In this document: in pieces, positions 9,738 to 21,016 of the stretch
How the letters are laid out: each line of letters opens with the position of its first letter
Position numbering within the stretch: position 1 is the first letter of the stretch
Assembly: GCA_016000195.1 (NCBI GenBank)
Contig: JAECRO010000001.1
Span: 1-64,000 of the forward strand
DNA: 64,000 bases
Source of the DNA: Burkholderiales bacterium
GTDB lineage: Bacteria; Pseudomonadota; Gammaproteobacteria; Burkholderiales; Burkholderiaceae_C
Reading direction: 5' to 3'
Made by a program: the position numbers and the translations under genes
The notes under the pieces: model-generated
Seen by the model: the letters and a program-made list of their open reading frames with translations, nothing else
Databases searched by the model: none
What the model was told of the DNA's origin: nothing

Positions 9738-10106
9738 ATGGCAACAAAATCCCCCAAAATTCCGGTGAAACCGCCGGCTCCCGCTGTCAGGCCTGCCGAC
9801 GTTAACGGCGGGGAGTCGGTGGTGCTGGAACGCCGCCCACAAAAAACCAAGCCGCCGCAGATGTACCAGGTGGTGCTGCTCAACGATGACTACACACCGA
9901 TGGAGTTTGTGGTGGTGGTCATCCAGGAGTTTTTCAACAAGGACCGGGAAACCGCGACGCAGATCATGCTGAAGATCCATCTCGATGGCAAAGGCATTTG
10001 CGGAGTATTCTCCAGGGACGTGGCAGCGACAAAGGTTGATCAGGTCACTGAAGCGGCGCGAAAAAATGGCCATCCGCTGCAATGTGTGAGCGAACCCATT
10101 GAATAA
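9738..10106 (+). CDS. clpS: ClpS, N-end-rule adaptor of ClpAP
   Basis: Small adaptor that binds N-degron substrates and delivers them to ClpA. From the ATG at 9738 it has 122 residues: a Pro/Lys-rich flexible N-terminal arm, then the folded core with [14 protein letters not shown] (the NDDxTPMxFV substrate-pocket signature) and [17 protein letters not shown]. Upstream in-frame ATGs at 9711, 9720 and 9729 are alternatives; none has a strong ribosome site, so the start is uncertain by up to nine codons. clpA follows 79 bp downstream on the same strand, the usual arrangement. Confidence 0.93.
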   Translation: MATKSPKIPVKPPAPAVRPADVNGGESVVLERRPQKTKPPQMYQVVLLNDDYTPMEFVVVVIQEFFNKDRETATQIMLKIHLDGKGICGVFSRDVAATKVDQVTEAARKNGHPLQCVSEPIE

Positions 10107-10185
10107 CGGAAAAACCGGACAATATCCTCTTGAGAGTTCACTGTTTAAGTAACCTATTTATCCACGCAAGCCGAAAGGAAAATCT

Positions 10186-12522
<2,337 letters not shown>

Positions 12523-12558
12523 TCGCCTGAAACCCAGCCCGAACCGGCTGGGAGGCGC

Positions 12559-12594
12559 AAAAAGGCCGGTAGCATCTTGCTATCGGCCTTTTTT
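12559..12594 (+). terminator. Rho-independent terminator after clpA
   Basis: Stem AAAGGCCGgTAGC / GCTAtCGGCCTTT around a TCT loop, followed by TTTTTT. It lies directly against repeat copy 1. Confidence 0.88.
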
Positions 12595-12598
12595 CATG

Positions 12599-12649
12599 GC
12601 GCTATCAAAAGAATAGCTACTAGCGCCCGTACTACCTGCGCAAGAGGCC
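12599..12649 (+). repeat. Dispersed double-hairpin repeat, copy 1
   Basis: Plus orientation. The first arm pair is GCTAT-(7)-ATAGC; a second segment with GCGC boxes ends in TGCGCAAGAGGCC. It is intergenic, between the clpA terminator and the exonuclease gene. Ten further copies of the same pattern are scattered over the window. Confidence 0.8.
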
Positions 12650-12683
12650 AGTTTGATTAAAAAATATTGGAAAAACCCAGCAC

Positions 12684-14126
12684 ATGGATTCCCACACCTT
12701 TCTCTGGCACGACTACGAAACCTTTGGCCTGAATCCGCGCCGCGACCGGCCAGCGCAGTTTGCCGGGATTCGCACCGACGCCGAACTCAACGAGATCGGC
12801 GAGCCGCTGATGATTTACTGCCAGCCGGCCAACGACTACCTGCCTGACCCCGAGTCGTGCGTGCTGACCGGCATCACGCCGCAGCATTGCCTGCAGCACG
12901 GGGTGCCTGAACATGCATTTGCCGCACAGATTGAGCAGGTGCTGGCGCTGCCCGGCACGATTGGCGTGGGCTACAACACCATCCGTTTTGATGATGAGGT
13001 GACGCGCCACCTGTTCTGGCGCAACCTGATCGACCCCTATGGCCGCGAATGGCAGAACGAATGCGGCCGCTGGGATTTGCTCGACGTGGTGCGCATGGCC
13101 TATGCATTGCGGCCTGACGGTATCGTCTGGCCCTTGAAAGAAGACGACAAGCCGAGCTTCAAGCTTGAAGACCTGGCGCGCGCCAATGGCTTGCTGCATG
13201 AGACGGCGCACGATGCACTGTCCGACGTGCGCGCCACGATTGCCCTGGCACGGCTGGTTCGCACGGCGCAGCCCAAGCTGTTTGATTTTTGTCTGGGCCT
13301 GCATAAAAAAGCCCGGGTATCGGCCGAACTGGGCCTGCCGGCCACCGCCCGGATGGCCAGGCCTTTTCTGCATGTCTCGGGCATGTTCCCGGCTGAACGC
13401 GGCTGCCTGGCCATCATGTTTCCGCTGGCCACCCATCCGTCCAACAAAAACGAAGTGCTGGCGTGGGACCTGGCGCAGGACCCGAGCGAGCTGCCCCTGC
13501 TCGATGTCGCCACGCTGCGCCTGCGGCTGTTCAGCAAGTCGGCGGACCTGCCCGAAGGCGTTACGCGCCTGCCGATCAAGTCGGTGCATCTGAACAAGTC
13601 GCCGATGGTGGTGCGCAACCTCAACACCTTGAGCCCCGAAATGGCGGCGCGCTGGGGCGTGGACAAGGACGCAGCGCTGCGCCATGCGGAAATTGCGGCT
13701 GGCCTGCCCGACATGAGCGCGATCTGGCCCGAAGTTTTCCGGCGCCCGGCGGAGGCCGAACCCGATGTGGACGAAAACCTGTACGGCGGTTTCATTGGCA
13801 ATGACGACCGCCGCCGGCTGAACCAGTTGCGCGGCTTGTCGGCTGCCGAGCTGGCGCACAGCCGCATGGGTTTTGACGACGAGCGCCTGAAAGAGCTGCT
13901 GTTTCGCTACCGTGCCCGGAATTTTCCGCAAACCCTGAGCCCGGACGAAAGCGAGCGCTGGGAAGCGCACCGCGCAGCCCGGCTGCTCGAAGGCGAGGGC
14001 GGCGCGCGCAATGTCGATGCCCTGTTCGCCGAGATTGATACGCTGTCTGAAAGCGCCGATGAACGGGGCGAAGCGATTCTGGGCGCGCTGTATGACTACG
14101 CCGAGGCGATTGCACCCGAAGCATGA
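12684..14126 (+). CDS. sbcB: Exodeoxyribonuclease I
   Basis: A 3'-5' single-strand DNA exonuclease of the DEDDh superfamily used in repair and recombination. The 480 residues begin with the exonuclease I motif TFLWHDYETFG (Asp10, Glu12), then VGYNTIRFDDEVTRH and HETAHDALSDVRAT (exoIII motif), with the SH3-like and helical domains following. Length matches the E. coli enzyme. The ATG at 12684 fits the family N terminus. It stands as a single gene between two copies of the dispersed repeat. Confidence 0.95.
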   Translation: MDSHTFLWHDYETFGLNPRRDRPAQFAGIRTDAELNEIGEPLMIYCQPANDYLPDPESCVLTGITPQHCLQHGVPEHAFAAQIEQVLALPGTIGVGYNTIRFDDEVTRHLFWRNLIDPYGREWQNECGRWDLLDVVRMAYALRPDGIVWPLKEDDKPSFKLEDLARANGLLHETAHDALSDVRATIALARLVRTAQPKLFDFCLGLHKKARVSAELGLPATARMARPFLHVSGMFPAERGCLAIMFPLATHPSNKNEVLAWDLAQDPSELPLLDVATLRLRLFSKSADLPEGVTRLPIKSVHLNKSPMVVRNLNTLSPEMAARWGVDKDAALRHAEIAAGLPDMSAIWPEVFRRPAEAEPDVDENLYGGFIGNDDRRRLNQLRGLSAAELAHSRMGFDDERLKELLFRYRARNFPQTLSPDESERWEAHRAARLLEGEGGARNVDALFAEIDTLSESADERGEAILGALYDYAEAIAPEA

Positions 14127-14139
14127 ATACGCCTGAATT

Positions 14140-14189
14140 TGCTATTTAATTCATAGCTGCTTGCGCTTATGGGACGTGCGCAAGAGGCC
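14140..14189 (+). repeat. Dispersed double-hairpin repeat, copy 2
   Basis: Plus orientation: GCTATTTAATTCATAGC, then a perfect second inverted repeat CTTGCGC-(11)-GCGCAAG. This copy shows the two-hairpin structure most clearly. It lies just after sbcB. Confidence 0.85.
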
Positions 14190-14203
14190 TGAATGGCTTG
14201 TAT

Positions 14204-14290
14204 TCAAGGCCTGCGGGCCGCTTGTTCGCCAACCATGGGCGCCAACGCAATGCCGGGCTGGCCGGGCTGCCACGGCGGGTATTTCTTCAT
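14204..14290 (-). CDS. Possible 28-codon ORF downstream of trhO
   Basis: Directly 3' of trhO on the same strand is a short open frame beginning ATG-AAG-AAA and reading KKYPPWQPGQPGIALAP. Its composition looks protein-like, and the same frame stays open for about 13 codons before the ATG. There is no clear ribosome site and I know no homologue. It may be a leftover of a longer trhO or of a lost neighbour. This is weak support. Confidence 0.2.
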   Translation of the reverse strand: MKKYPPWQPGQPGIALAPMVGEQAARRP

Positions 14291-14335
14291 GAGCTGCTGA
14301 AACAGCGCGCCGCACTCCCAGCTGATTCACGGTCA

Positions 14336-15286
14336 TTAATCGCTGCCAGGCTGCCGCACGCCAATATGCGATTGTTGGCGCGCAGCTGCCAGTTCGACCT
14401 GGCGCTGGCGTTCGCGGTAGCCCTGCTTTTGTTCCTCGGTGGTGCGGGCGTGGCAATGCGCGCAGCTCACGCCGAGTTCATACAGCGGGGACTGGCGGTC
14501 TTCGGTGCTCAGCGGGTCGCGGCAGGAGCGGCACAGCGTGAAGTCGCCGGGGTTCAGGCCATGGCCGACCGAGACACGCTCGTCAAACACAAAACATTCG
14601 CCCTGCCACTGGCTTTGCGCCTGGGGCATGGTTTCGAGGTATTTGAGGATGCCGCCTTCGAGGTGATAAACCTCGTCAAAGCCCTTGGCGCGCATGAAGG
14701 CGGTGGACTTCTCGCAGCGGATGCCGCCGGTGCAGAACATGGCGACGCGGGGTTTTTTGCCATCGACGGGCGCCAGCCTGCCGCCTTCGGCCATTTCCTT
14801 TTCGACCCAGCCGGGCAGTTCTGAAAAGCTGTGCGTTGCCGGGTTGATGGCGCCGTTGAAGGTGCCGATGGCGACTTCGTAGTCATTGCGGGTATCGACC
14901 AGCACCAGGTTCGGGTCGGCCAGCAACTGGTTCCAGTCCTGCGGCTTGACGTATTCGCCGGCCATCAGCGCGGGGTGGACATCGGGTACGCCGAGGGTGA
15001 CGATCTCCTTTTTCAGACGCACCTTCATCCGGTAAAAAGGCATGTGTGCGGCATGTGCTTCCTTGTGTTCCAGCGTGGCCAAGCGCGGATCGTTGCGCAA
15101 AAAAGACAGCACGGCATGAACGCCGTCGTGCGTTCCGGCAATCGTGCCGTTGATGCCTTCAGAGGCCAGCAGCAGCGTGCCCTTGACGCCATGGGCTTCG
15201 CAGCAGGCCAGCAGCGGCGCCTGGAGGCCGGCAAAGTCGGGCAGTTCAACGAATTTATAGAGCGCGGCGGTCAGGAAGTCATGCAT
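14336..15286 (-). CDS. trhO: tRNA uridine(34) hydroxylase, rhodanese fold
   Basis: TrhO/YceA-type enzyme making 5-hydroxyuridine at the tRNA wobble position. The protein is 316 residues from the ATG at 15286: an acylphosphatase-like N-terminal domain with GTLLLASEGINGTIAG (36-51), then a rhodanese domain with VDTRNDYE (130-137) and the active-site loop CTGGIRCEKS (Cys185). A C-terminal Cys-rich segment (CRSCRDP, CAHCHART) resembles a small zinc site. The open frame continues upstream of the ATG, but that extension covers the palindrome at 15417-15451 and is not coding-like. Confidence 0.9.
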   Translation of the reverse strand: MHDFLTAALYKFVELPDFAGLQAPLLACCEAHGVKGTLLLASEGINGTIAGTHDGVHAVLSFLRNDPRLATLEHKEAHAAHMPFYRMKVRLKKEIVTLGVPDVHPALMAGEYVKPQDWNQLLADPNLVLVDTRNDYEVAIGTFNGAINPATHSFSELPGWVEKEMAEGGRLAPVDGKKPRVAMFCTGGIRCEKSTAFMRAKGFDEVYHLEGGILKYLETMPQAQSQWQGECFVFDERVSVGHGLNPGDFTLCRSCRDPLSTEDRQSPLYELGVSCAHCHARTTEEQKQGYRERQRQVELAAARQQSHIGVRQPGSD

Positions 15287-15416
15287 GGTGAGGAGGGAAA
15301 TAAAACAGGGAAGCGTGATGGGGCGGGCCGTGGCGCAGGGCGGGCCGAATCGCGGCGCAGCCTGGCGGATGGAGGGAATTATCCGGCGACCGCCCGGTTT
15401 TGGAGAAACCCGCTTA

Positions 15417-15451
15417 CAGATCATTTTGCTGCAATGCAACAAAATGATCTG
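15417..15451. promoter_or_regulatory. 12-bp-arm palindrome with TGCA core
   Basis: CAGATCATTTTG and CAAAATGATCTG flank a TGC-rich centre containing TGCAATGCAA. It lies between divergent trhO and the PHB-depolymerase-family esterase. TGCA-type palindromes are known targets of PhaR-like PHB regulators, and a related core (TTGCAGTGCAA) lies upstream of phaZ at 57942. Function as an operator is inference. Confidence 0.5.
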
Positions 15452-15533
15452 CAGTGACCTCATAAAAATCGAAAGCCCGGCTCTTTTTTGTAAGCGCCGC
15501 TGGCCTTCACGGTATCAATCCTCTCATAAAGCC

Positions 15534-16778
15534 ATGGACACCATGACAAAAAGTCTGACCAGCCTCTGGCTCAAGAACCTGCGACGCGTTGGCAAGGCGC
15601 AGCAGGCGCAGGGGCGCAAGCTCTTCAACAGCCTGCTGACCTCCGCCGTTCGCGTGCCGGCGGCCACGCGCGCCAAAGCCGCCAAGGTTACAAAAACCGC
15701 CAAAACCATTCGTCCCGTCGTCCTGAAGAACATCAAGGCCGTCAAGCCTGTCAAGGCGCCGGTTGCCAAGGTGGCCAAGCCGCGCCGCAAGCCATCGGCC
15801 GCCCCGGCCCGGCCTACCGCCGCCAGCGTGCTGCCCACGCTGCCCGGAAGCTGGAAAAAGGCGTTTTTCAGCCTGCCAGGCACGGGGCTGGCGCCGGCCC
15901 GCCGAATGCTCTACTGGCTTTACCTGCCGTCGGCGCCTTCCAGCGCACCCCGGCCGCTGGTGGTCATGCTGCACGGCTGCAAACAGACCGCCACCGACTT
16001 TGCCGCTTCCACCCGGATGAACCAGTTGGCCGAGCGCAAGGGGTTTGCGGTGCTGTACCCGCAGCAGTCGCAGGCCGCTGACTCGAACCGCTGCTGGCAC
16101 TGGTACCGGCGCGCCACCCAGCAGGGGCAGGGCGATGTCGAGCTGATTGCCGAAATGCTCAAGCAGGTGCAGGGCCGGCACCGGCTGGATGCTTCGCGCA
16201 CCTATGTGGCGGGGCTGTCGGCTGGCGCCGGGCTGGCGGCCATCCTGGCCTTGCGCCATCCCCGGCTGATTGCGGCTGCGGGCCTGCACTCGGCGCCGGT
16301 GTATGGGACGAGCGACTCTCCGCTGAGCGGGTTGCAGGCGATGCAGCAGGGCGCCAGCGTCAAGCATCAGGACGCGGTGCGGGAGTTCACGGACACCCAG
16401 ATGCATTTTCCGGGCATGCCGGTGATGCTGATTCAGGGCAAGAACGATTCGGTGGTGCGGCGCGTCAATGTCGATCACCTGACCGCGCAGTTTTCGCTCA
16501 TCGACGCGCCGTTCATCACCAGCGCCGAGCCCGTGGTGCACAGCTATGCCGGGCGCAGCAGCGGCCGCAGCCCGCGTCATGCCTACAAGACCGCAACCTA
16601 TTACGCGGGCCGAAGGCCCATGCTGGTGAAATGCGAGATTGACCTCCTGGGCCACGCCTGGAGCGGGGGCGAGGGCAGTCTGGACTACAGCGCCCCGGAA
16701 GGCCCGGATGCCACGCTGCTGCTGTGGACCTTCTTTTCACGCCAGCAGCGCCTGAAAGCATTGCCTGCCGTGATGTAG
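15534..16778 (+). CDS. PHB depolymerase-family esterase
   Basis: Alpha/beta hydrolase of the extracellular-type PHB depolymerase/LpqC esterase family. It has 414 residues from the ATG at 15534. The first ~100 residues are a Lys/Ala/Pro-rich low-complexity arm (VKPVKAPVAKVAKP), not a signal peptide. The catalytic domain shows the oxyanion segment VVMLHGCKQTATDF, the nucleophile GLSAG (Ser229), GKNDSVV with the acid Asp and GHAWSGG with the His. No granule-binding domain was seen. The upstream palindrome suggests regulation with PHB metabolism. The substrate could equally be an aromatic or short-chain ester. Confidence 0.85.
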   Translation: MDTMTKSLTSLWLKNLRRVGKAQQAQGRKLFNSLLTSAVRVPAATRAKAAKVTKTAKTIRPVVLKNIKAVKPVKAPVAKVAKPRRKPSAAPARPTAASVLPTLPGSWKKAFFSLPGTGLAPARRMLYWLYLPSAPSSAPRPLVVMLHGCKQTATDFAASTRMNQLAERKGFAVLYPQQSQAADSNRCWHWYRRATQQGQGDVELIAEMLKQVQGRHRLDASRTYVAGLSAGAGLAAILALRHPRLIAAAGLHSAPVYGTSDSPLSGLQAMQQGASVKHQDAVREFTDTQMHFPGMPVMLIQGKNDSVVRRVNVDHLTAQFSLIDAPFITSAEPVVHSYAGRSSGRSPRHAYKTATYYAGRRPMLVKCEIDLLGHAWSGGEGSLDYSAPEGPDATLLLWTFFSRQQRLKALPAVM

Positions 16779-16837
16779 GCCAGCGCCTGCGGCGCGGGCA
16801 TCATGCCGTGGCGCATGATTGTTAGCAAAATACCTGC

Positions 16838-16882
16838 CTTGCGCAATGCGGGCGTGCGTGTATAGCTACCATTTATATAGCA
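16838..16882 (-). repeat. Dispersed double-hairpin repeat, copy 3
   Basis: Minus orientation: read on the minus strand it is GCTATATAAATGGTAGC followed by GCACGCCCGCATTGCGCAAGG. It lies in the convergent gap between the esterase and the LapA-like gene. Confidence 0.75.
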
Positions 16883-16944
16883 CAAAAGCGGCAAGCCAGT
16901 TTCAGGGGCCAGAGCCGCATCAGCCATGCGGCAGGGCTCGGGGC

Positions 16945-17469
16945 TTAGCGCAATGCCGTATGGCTGTTGTCGGAGGGCTGCTCGTAAGACATGGCAGGGG
17001 TGCGGCGCATCAGGCGTTCTTCCAGCTCGCCCATGTAGGCGGCGAGGGCGTTGTCCATTTGTTCCATGCGTGCCAGAAGCACCTGCTGCTGCTGGGCAAA
17101 ACGGTCTGCCAGCACGGTTCCAAGCGCTGTTTCGCGCTGCTGCTCGGCCACGACCTGCGCTTCCAGATAGGCGCGCAACTCGGTAAAGCGCGAGGCTTCG
17201 GCCTTGTCGGCCAGTTCGCGCTGGGCATTGAGTTCCCGGGTGTGGGTTCGCGCCTCAAGCGCATGCCTGCTCTGCATGTAGAGCAGGCTGGCCAGAAAGA
17301 TGAGCAGGGTGGCGATCAGCAGCACCAGCATGACCAGGCCCAGCGACACCTGAATGGTGGTAAAGCCCAGGCTCAGCGTGCTGATGCGCGTGAATTCATC
17401 CACGTTCAGTGCCACGAAGCCCGCGATCAGCACAATGGCGATGACCAGAAGAATGGTGCGAAAACGCAT
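16945..17469 (-). CDS. LapA-like two-TM membrane protein with coiled coil
   Basis: A 174-residue inner-membrane protein. Two hydrophobic segments (about residues 5-22 and 41-64) are separated by a short loop, a pattern seen in LapA/DUF1049 proteins. From about residue 70 a long charged Ala/Glu/Gln-rich helix (RELNAQRELADKAEA) predicts a cytoplasmic coiled coil, ending in a disordered tail. I would place it near LapA or related envelope scaffolds, but the domain call is tentative. It is monocistronic and convergent with the esterase. Confidence 0.65.
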   Translation of the reverse strand: MRFRTILLVIAIVLIAGFVALNVDEFTRISTLSLGFTTIQVSLGLVMLVLLIATLLIFLASLLYMQSRHALEARTHTRELNAQRELADKAEASRFTELRAYLEAQVVAEQQRETALGTVLADRFAQQQQVLLARMEQMDNALAAYMGELEERLMRRTPAMSYEQPSDNSHTALR

Positions 17470-17661
17470 GAAGAACTCCCTGTTTGATGGTAAAAATTGC
17501 GCGGTAACTGGCCAAAATTATGGGTGGGAGGGCCGCATTTGACTGTGGGACAATTCCGCCCCTTGGCGTCAGCAGGCACGGGAGGCGTGTCCGCCGGCGG
17601 ATAAAAGACAAGCCAAAGACAAGCCGCTATACCTCAATCGGCAGCCTAATTTTTATTCAAC

Positions 17662-20034
17662 ATGCAAAAAATCATTCGTCAGATCGCTACCGAGATCAGG
17701 GTCCATGAACACCAGGTCAAGACCGCCGTGGAGCTGCTCGATGGCGGGGCCACGGTGCCCTTCATTGCGCGCTACCGCAAGGAAGCCACCGGCGGGCTGG
17801 ACGATATCCAGCTGCGCGAGCTGGAGCAGCGGCTGTCTTATCTGCGTGAGCTGGAAGACCGCCGTGAAACCGTGCTCAGGAGCATTGACGAGCAGGGCAA
17901 GCTGACGCCCGAATTGCGTGCGGCCATTGAATTCGCCGCCACCAAGCAGGACCTGGAAGACCTTTACCTGCCCTACAAGACCAAGCGCCGCACCAAGGGC
18001 CAGATGGCGCGCGAAGCCGGCATCGAGCCGCTGGCCGACAAGCTGTTTGCCAACCCGTCGCTGGCGCCAGCCGATGAGGCCGCCGCCTACGTGAAAGCCG
18101 AAAAGAGCGAGAGCGGCGACGACTTCACCACCGTGCAGGCGGTGCTCGACGGGGTGCGCGACATCCTGAGCGAGCGCTGGGCCGAGGACGCGCCGCTGGT
18201 GCAGCTGCTGCGCCAGTGGCTCTGGAGCGAAGGGCTGTTGTCGTCCAGGCTGGTCAGCGGCAAGGACGAGAATCATCCCGACAACGCCAAGTTCCGCGAT
18301 TATTTCGACTACGACGAGCCGATAGGCCGTGTGCCGTCACACCGCGCGCTGGCCGTGTTCCGGGGCCGTGGGCTGGAGATTCTGGACGCCAAGCTGGTGC
18401 TGCCCGAGCCGCCCGAGCCCGGCAAGCCGGGCATTGCCGAAGGAAAAATCGCGCTGCACCTGGGCTGGAGCCACCAGGCGCGGCCGGCCGATGACCTGAT
18501 TCGCAAATGCGTCGCCTGGACCTGGCGCGTCAAGCTCAGTTTGTCGCTGGAGCGCGATTTGTTCACCCGCCTGCGCGAGGACGCCGAGAAAGTCGCCATC
18601 AAGGTGTTTGCCGACAACCTGCGCGACCTGCTGCTGGCCGCGCCCGCCGGCCCGCGCGTGGTGATGGGGCTGGACCCCGGCATTCGCACCGGCGTGAAGG
18701 TGGCGGTGGTCGATACCACCGGCAAGCTGGTCGAGACCGCCACGGTGTTTCCGCACGAGCCGCGCAAGGACTGGGACGGCTCGCTGCACCTGCTCGCCAA
18801 ACTGTGCGAAAAGCACGGCGTGAACCTGATCGCCATCGGCAACGGCACGGCCAGCCGCGAAACCGACAAACTGGCCGCCGATTTGATAAAAATAATGACT
18901 AAATCGGCTGTAGCGCAGGCGGGACAAGCGCAAGCTGCTATCGAAAAGGTAGTGGTCAGCGAAGCCGGGGCGTCGGTCTATTCGGCCAGCGAATTCGCCA
19001 GCCAGGAAATGCCCGATGTGGACGTGAGCCTGCGCGGCGCGGCCAGCATTGCGCGCCGCCTGCAGGATCCGCTGGCCGAGCTGGTCAAGATCGACCCGAA
19101 ATCGATTGGCGTCGGCCAGTACCAGCACGACGTAAACCAGAGCGACCTGGCGCGCAGCCTGAGCGCGGTGGTCGAGGACTGCGTGAACAGCGTCGGCGTG
19201 GACCTGAACACCGCCAGCGTGCCGCTGCTGGCGCGCGTCTCGGGGCTGAGCCAGACGGTGGCCAAGTCGGTGGTGCGCTGGCGCGATGCGAACGGCGCGT
19301 TTGCCAGCCGTGCCGATCTGCTCAAGGTCACGGGGCTGGGCGCCAAGACCTTCGAGCAGAGCGCGGGCTTTTTGCGCCTGCGCGGTGGCACGAATCCGCT
19401 GGACATGACCGGCGTTCACCCCGAAACCTACGCGGTCGTTGAAAAGATCATGGTGCACACCGGCAAGCCGGTGGCCGAGCTGATGGGCCGGGCCGAGATG
19501 CTCAAGACGCTCAAGCCCGAGTTGTTCGCCAATGAGAAATTCGGCGTCATCACGGTGAAGGACATCCTGGCCGAGCTGGAAAAGCCCGCCCGCGACCCGC
19601 GACCCGACTTCAAGGTGGCGCGCTTCAACGACGGCGTGGAAGACATCAAAGACCTTCAGCCCGGCATGCTGCTCGAAGGCACGGTCAGCAACGTGGCGGC
19701 CTTCGGCGCCTTCATTGACATTGGCGTGCATCAAGACGGCCTGGTGCATGTCAGCCAGCTGTCCAGCAAGTTCGTCACCGACGCGCGCGAGGTGGTCAAG
19801 ACCGGCGATATCGTCAAGGTGCGCGTGACCGAGGTCGATGTGGCGCGCAAGCGCATCGGCCTGAGCATGAAGCTGGACGCTGCGCCAGCGCGCCGCGACG
19901 CCCCGCGCGACAACCGCTTTGAAAGCGCCCGGCCCGGTCCGCAAAACCGTGGCGGAGCGCGGCAGGGCGCGCCGCAACCGGCATCAACCGCGATGGAGTC
20001 GGCGTTCAGCAAGCTGGCGGGGCTGAAGAAGTAA
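17662..20034 (+). CDS. tex: Tex, transcription accessory/RNA-binding protein
   Basis: A 790-residue nucleic-acid-binding protein. Visible are the N-terminal helix-turn-helix region, a YqgF/RNase H-like core (VVMGLDPGIRTGVKVAVVD), a helix-hairpin-helix section (LNTASVPLLARVSGLS onwards) and a C-terminal S1 domain (GTVSNVAAFGAFIDIGVHQDG). A basic Arg/Ala/Gln-rich tail follows. Odd feature: between the usual family segments around DLIK and VVVSEAGASVYSASEF the protein has an unusual Ala/Gln-rich stretch (KSAVAQAGQAQAAIEK, about 416-431) that is encoded by a copy of the dispersed repeat, kept in frame. The gene otherwise looks intact. Confidence 0.95.
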   Translation: MQKIIRQIATEIRVHEHQVKTAVELLDGGATVPFIARYRKEATGGLDDIQLRELEQRLSYLRELEDRRETVLRSIDEQGKLTPELRAAIEFAATKQDLEDLYLPYKTKRRTKGQMAREAGIEPLADKLFANPSLAPADEAAAYVKAEKSESGDDFTTVQAVLDGVRDILSERWAEDAPLVQLLRQWLWSEGLLSSRLVSGKDENHPDNAKFRDYFDYDEPIGRVPSHRALAVFRGRGLEILDAKLVLPEPPEPGKPGIAEGKIALHLGWSHQARPADDLIRKCVAWTWRVKLSLSLERDLFTRLREDAEKVAIKVFADNLRDLLLAAPAGPRVVMGLDPGIRTGVKVAVVDTTGKLVETATVFPHEPRKDWDGSLHLLAKLCEKHGVNLIAIGNGTASRETDKLAADLIKIMTKSAVAQAGQAQAAIEKVVVSEAGASVYSASEFASQEMPDVDVSLRGAASIARRLQDPLAELVKIDPKSIGVGQYQHDVNQSDLARSLSAVVEDCVNSVGVDLNTASVPLLARVSGLSQTVAKSVVRWRDANGAFASRADLLKVTGLGAKTFEQSAGFLRLRGGTNPLDMTGVHPETYAVVEKIMVHTGKPVAELMGRAEMLKTLKPELFANEKFGVITVKDILAELEKPARDPRPDFKVARFNDGVEDIKDLQPGMLLEGTVSNVAAFGAFIDIGVHQDGLVHVSQLSSKFVTDAREVVKTGDIVKVRVTEVDVARKRIGLSMKLDAAPARRDAPRDNRFESARPGPQNRGGARQGAPQPASTAMESAFSKLAGLKK
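18909..18954 (-). repeat. Dispersed repeat, copy 4, inside tex
   Basis: Minus orientation, with GCGCAGGCGGGACAAGCGC then AAGCTGCTATCGAAAAGGTAG. It lies wholly within the tex reading frame and adds residues without breaking it. An AT-rich flank (TTGATAAAAATAATG) just upstream resembles the flank of copy 6. Confidence 0.65.
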
Positions 20035-20289
20035 GGCGCGATCACGTTCCTGCGGCAGCATCCGTCGCCGCAGGCCCGCCGTGAACACAAGCTGACAAAG
20101 GTGACACGGCGGTTGCGACAAAGGGCACAGGCGGGCTGGGCGCGATGGCCGTGATGCTTCGCAGGGGCTTGCCGGAAAATGCCATGAAATGCCGCCCGCT
20201 GCCCTGCGCAAGCCCTTTCGCGCAGCGGCTGAACGCCGCTTGATTCACGCCATGGACGGCGCTGTCACATATCTTGCTTGGCAGGCTGC

Positions 20290-20934
20290 ATGCCCCTGAA
20301 GTTCTACATGACCCCCGGCTCCTGCACGACCGGCATCCACATCCTGCTCGAAGAGCTGGAGCTGCCGTTTGAAGTCACCATCGTCAACATGCCCGCCGGC
20401 GACCATCGCCGCCCCGAGTACCTCGCGCTCAACCCGAAAGGCACGATTCCGACCCTGGTGCTGGACGATGGGCAGGCGCTCACCGAATTCCAGGCGATTG
20501 CCTACTGGCTGGCGCGCCGCTATCCGCGCAAGCGCCTGCTGCCCGACGACCCGCTGCAGGCCGCGCAGGCCCTGGAGCTGATGGACTACGTGGTGGGCAG
20601 CGTGCATGGCCAGGGCTACACCCGCATTTTCACCACCGACCGCTACCTGCCGGACGGGCTGCCCGACGCCGACCGCGCGGCGTGGCAATCCGGCATTCAG
20701 GCGCGCGGGCGCGAGATCGTGGCCGAAGCGTTTGCCCTCATTGAGGCGCGCCTGCCGGAGGCCGGTTACGCCCTGGGCGCCGATTTTTCCATCGCCGACG
20801 CCGCGCTGTTTTATGTCGAGTTCTGGGCCGACAAGACCGGCCTGTCCTTGCCGCCGCGCTGCGCCGCGCACTACCAGCGGGTACGCGCCCGACCCGTCGT
20901 GCAGCGCGTGCTGCGCGAGGAAGGCTACCGCTGA
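20290..20934 (+). CDS. Glutathione S-transferase, beta-like
   Basis: A 214-residue GST. The N-terminal thioredoxin-like domain starts KFYMTPGSCTTGIHILLEEL, with a Cys at about residue 12 where beta-class GSTs keep the catalytic cysteine, then NPKGTIPTLVLDDG (cis-Pro) and LTEFQAIAYWLA binding glutathione. The C-terminal helical domain contains FSIADAALFYVEFW. The ATG at 20290 gives the family N terminus; four codons upstream are open but unneeded. The substrate is unknown. The next gene, 82 bp downstream on the same strand, is a small monooxygenase. Confidence 0.88.
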   Translation: MPLKFYMTPGSCTTGIHILLEELELPFEVTIVNMPAGDHRRPEYLALNPKGTIPTLVLDDGQALTEFQAIAYWLARRYPRKRLLPDDPLQAAQALELMDYVVGSVHGQGYTRIFTTDRYLPDGLPDADRAAWQSGIQARGREIVAEAFALIEARLPEAGYALGADFSIADAALFYVEFWADKTGLSLPPRCAAHYQRVRARPVVQRVLREEGYR

Positions 20935-21016
20935 AGCCCGCCCGCGCATGCCGCCCGGCGTTCTGGCATGCTTCGCATTCCGAATCCCTGATTTCCCCTT
21001 TGAAAGGACATGCTCC

